DNA from: an uncultured Polaribacter sp.
GTDB taxonomy: Bacteria > Bacteroidota > Bacteroidia > Flavobacteriales > Flavobacteriaceae
Direction: 5' to 3'
DNA length: 64,000 nt
Assembly: GCA_943846595.1 (NCBI GenBank)
Contig: OX044355.1
Coordinates: 1,724,199 to 1,788,198, forward strand
Part shown: one piece after another, positions 62,922-64,000 of the stretch
How the letters are laid out: the number at the start of each line of letters is the position of its first letter
Numbering within the stretch: the first letter of the stretch is position 1
Program-made: the position numbers and the translations under genes
The notes under the pieces: generated by a model
Told to the model about the DNA's origin: nothing
Database searches by the model: none
The model's input: only the letters and a program-made list of their open reading frames with translations

Positions 62922-64000
62922 ATGATTACCAAAGAAAATATTATTAAAAGATTTTTAAGTTATGTGGTGATCGATACAGAATCTGATCCCAACAATTCTA
63001 CTTTCCCTTCTACAGAAAAGCAGTGGGATTTAGCAAAATTATTGGAAAAAGAACTTAAAAATATTGGTTTGCAAGAGGTAGATTTGGATGAAAACTGTTA
63101 TTTAATGGCTACATTACCGAGTAATCTAGATTATAAAGTACCCACCATCGGTTTTGTTTCTCATATGGATACAAGTCCTGATTTTACTGGAAAAAATGTC
63201 AAGCCACAAATACATTCAAATTATGATGGGAATGATCTTATTTTAAACAAAGCACAAAACATTGTGTTGTCTCCGGACTATTTCGACGATTTGTTGCAAT
63301 ACAAAGGGCAGACCATTATTACCACAGATGGTACAACGCTTTTAGGTGCGGACGACAAAGCAGGAATTACAGAAATCGTTTCAGCCATGGAGTATTTGGT
63401 TCAAAATCCTCAAATCAAGCATGGTGCCATTCGAATTTGCTTCACTCCTGACGAAGAAGTTGGCAAAGGAGCCCACTTATTTGATGTCGAAAAATTCAAT
63501 ACAGATTGGGCATACACTATGGATGGGAGTCAGATTGGAGAATTAGAATATGAGAATTTTAATGCAGCATCTGCTAAAATTACAATCGAAGGAAAAATTG
63601 TACACCCAGGATATGCAAAAGGGAAAATGGTCAATTCAATGACCATTGCAAACGCGTTCATGAAGAATTTACCAGCAAATGAAGTTCCCGAAAAAACAGC
63701 CGGATACGAAGGCTTTTTTCACTTACATTCCATGAGGGGAACCGTAGAAAAAACAGTTTTAGAATACATCATCCGAGATCATGATTTTGATTTGTTTGAA
63801 AAACGAAAAGGTTTAGTCGCGCAAATTGGAATAGATTTCAATAAAAAATACGGTGAAAAAACAGTCAATATAGAAATCAAAGACCAGTATTATAACATGA
63901 AAGAAAAGATTGTACCGGTAATGCACATTGTTACCATTGCAAAAGAGGCGATGGAAGAAATAGGAATCAAACCCTTAATAAAAGCAATTAGAGGTGGTAC
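62922..64000 (+). CDS. pepT: Peptidase T (tripeptide aminopeptidase), cut by window end
   Basis: ATG 62922 opens a frame that runs past the last base, 359 codons visible of about 410. M20-family features are SYVVIDTESDPNN at the start, the first zinc site GFVSHMDTSPDF (His and Asp), the bridging LLGADDKAG, the catalytic Glu-Glu pair FTPDEEVGKGAH, and MDGSQIGELEYENFNAA with the third ligand. These are PepT signatures. It removes N-terminal residues from tripeptides in the cytoplasm. The remaining zinc ligand His near the C-terminus lies outside the window. Confidence 0.95.
   Translation, partial: MITKENIIKRFLSYVVIDTESDPNNSTFPSTEKQWDLAKLLEKELKNIGLQEVDLDENCYLMATLPSNLDYKVPTIGFVSHMDTSPDFTGKNVKPQIHSNYDGNDLILNKAQNIVLSPDYFDDLLQYKGQTIITTDGTTLLGADDKAGITEIVSAMEYLVQNPQIKHGAIRICFTPDEEVGKGAHLFDVEKFNTDWAYTMDGSQIGELEYENFNAASAKITIEGKIVHPGYAKGKMVNSMTIANAFMKNLPANEVPEKTAGYEGFFHLHSMRGTVEKTVLEYIIRDHDFDLFEKRKGLVAQIGIDFNKKYGEKTVNIEIKDQYYNMKEKIVPVMHIVTIAKEAMEEIGIKPLIKAIRGG

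Overview
The window is a stretch of chromosome from a low-GC member of the Bacteroidota, almost certainly the family Flavobacteriaceae. The evidence is the gene families present: BshB1 of bacillithiol synthesis, a CarboxypepD_reg/TonB-dependent receptor, a PorV/PorQ-like barrel, DUF4105, DUF4252, a fused alpha/beta 2-oxoacid dehydrogenase E1, and a kinase/LytTR pair with a beta-propeller sensor. Upstream elements of the form TTG-n(16-21)-TAnnTTTG, the Bacteroidota sigma-A promoter, fit this. Genes are tightly packed, and I see no prophage, insertion sequence, CRISPR array or plasmid functions. Most of the window is core genome.

Layout. 1-2.7 kb: MacB/MacA-type efflux operon, cut by the window start. 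2.8-7.3 kb: hydroxyacyl-CoA dehydrogenase, Gfo/Idh oxidoreductase, Pcm, DUF2147, KdsC and a DUF2520 protein. 7.35-9.35 kb: a trans-sulfuration PLP enzyme coupled to BshB1, then tRNA-His. 9.4-13.5 kb: LytTR regulator, propeller histidine kinase and an unknown lipoprotein whose promoter carries 21-bp-phased direct repeats. 13.6-18.7 kb: UvrA, an ECF sigma factor with a 47-residue ORF behind it, Nth and Bcp. 18.7-22.8 kb: TonB receptor and M23 peptidase. 23-25.4 kb: a small coiled-coil protein, ZapA, a probable 6S RNA and RNase Y. 25.4-36.9 kb: XerD, a frameshifted barrel gene, AroQ, GNAT, FtcD, DUF4105, PorV-like, YheT-like, PssA, LptB, CMD, TatC and KpsF. 37-45.5 kb: RecQ, ZIP transporter, two methyltransferases, a hydrolase and PriA. 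46-47.7 kb: rpsF-rpsR-rplI and a conserved hypothetical. 47.8-50.6 kb: a decayed ORF, ThiE, a one-domain DEAD protein and a pseudouridine synthase. 50.6-56 kb: quinone-reductase-like MDR, fused E1, Lrp, M14 peptidase and an XRE regulator. 56-64 kb: an M1 peptidase with an altered catalytic residue, an ECF sigma/anti-sigma/DUF4252 operon, a frameshifted patatin, a BNR-repeat lipoprotein and PepT, cut by the window end.

Functional threads. KdsC, KpsF and LptB belong to Kdo/LPS synthesis and export. TatC, the TonB receptor, PorV-like, M23 and DUF4105 proteins serve the envelope. UvrA, Nth, RecQ, PriA and XerD are DNA maintenance genes. The Lrp regulator sits immediately upstream of the branched-chain-type E1 gene, but a terminator and a palindrome lie between them.

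No clear new multi-gene defence or biosynthetic system is visible. The most unusual items are the phased repeats at the LytTR locus, the M1 peptidase with HQxxH in place of HExxH, the small conserved-looking ORFs beside the sigma factor and ZapA, and the standalone DEAD domain. Two protein-coding genes are broken by single-base losses in homopolymers, and these could be sequencing errors.
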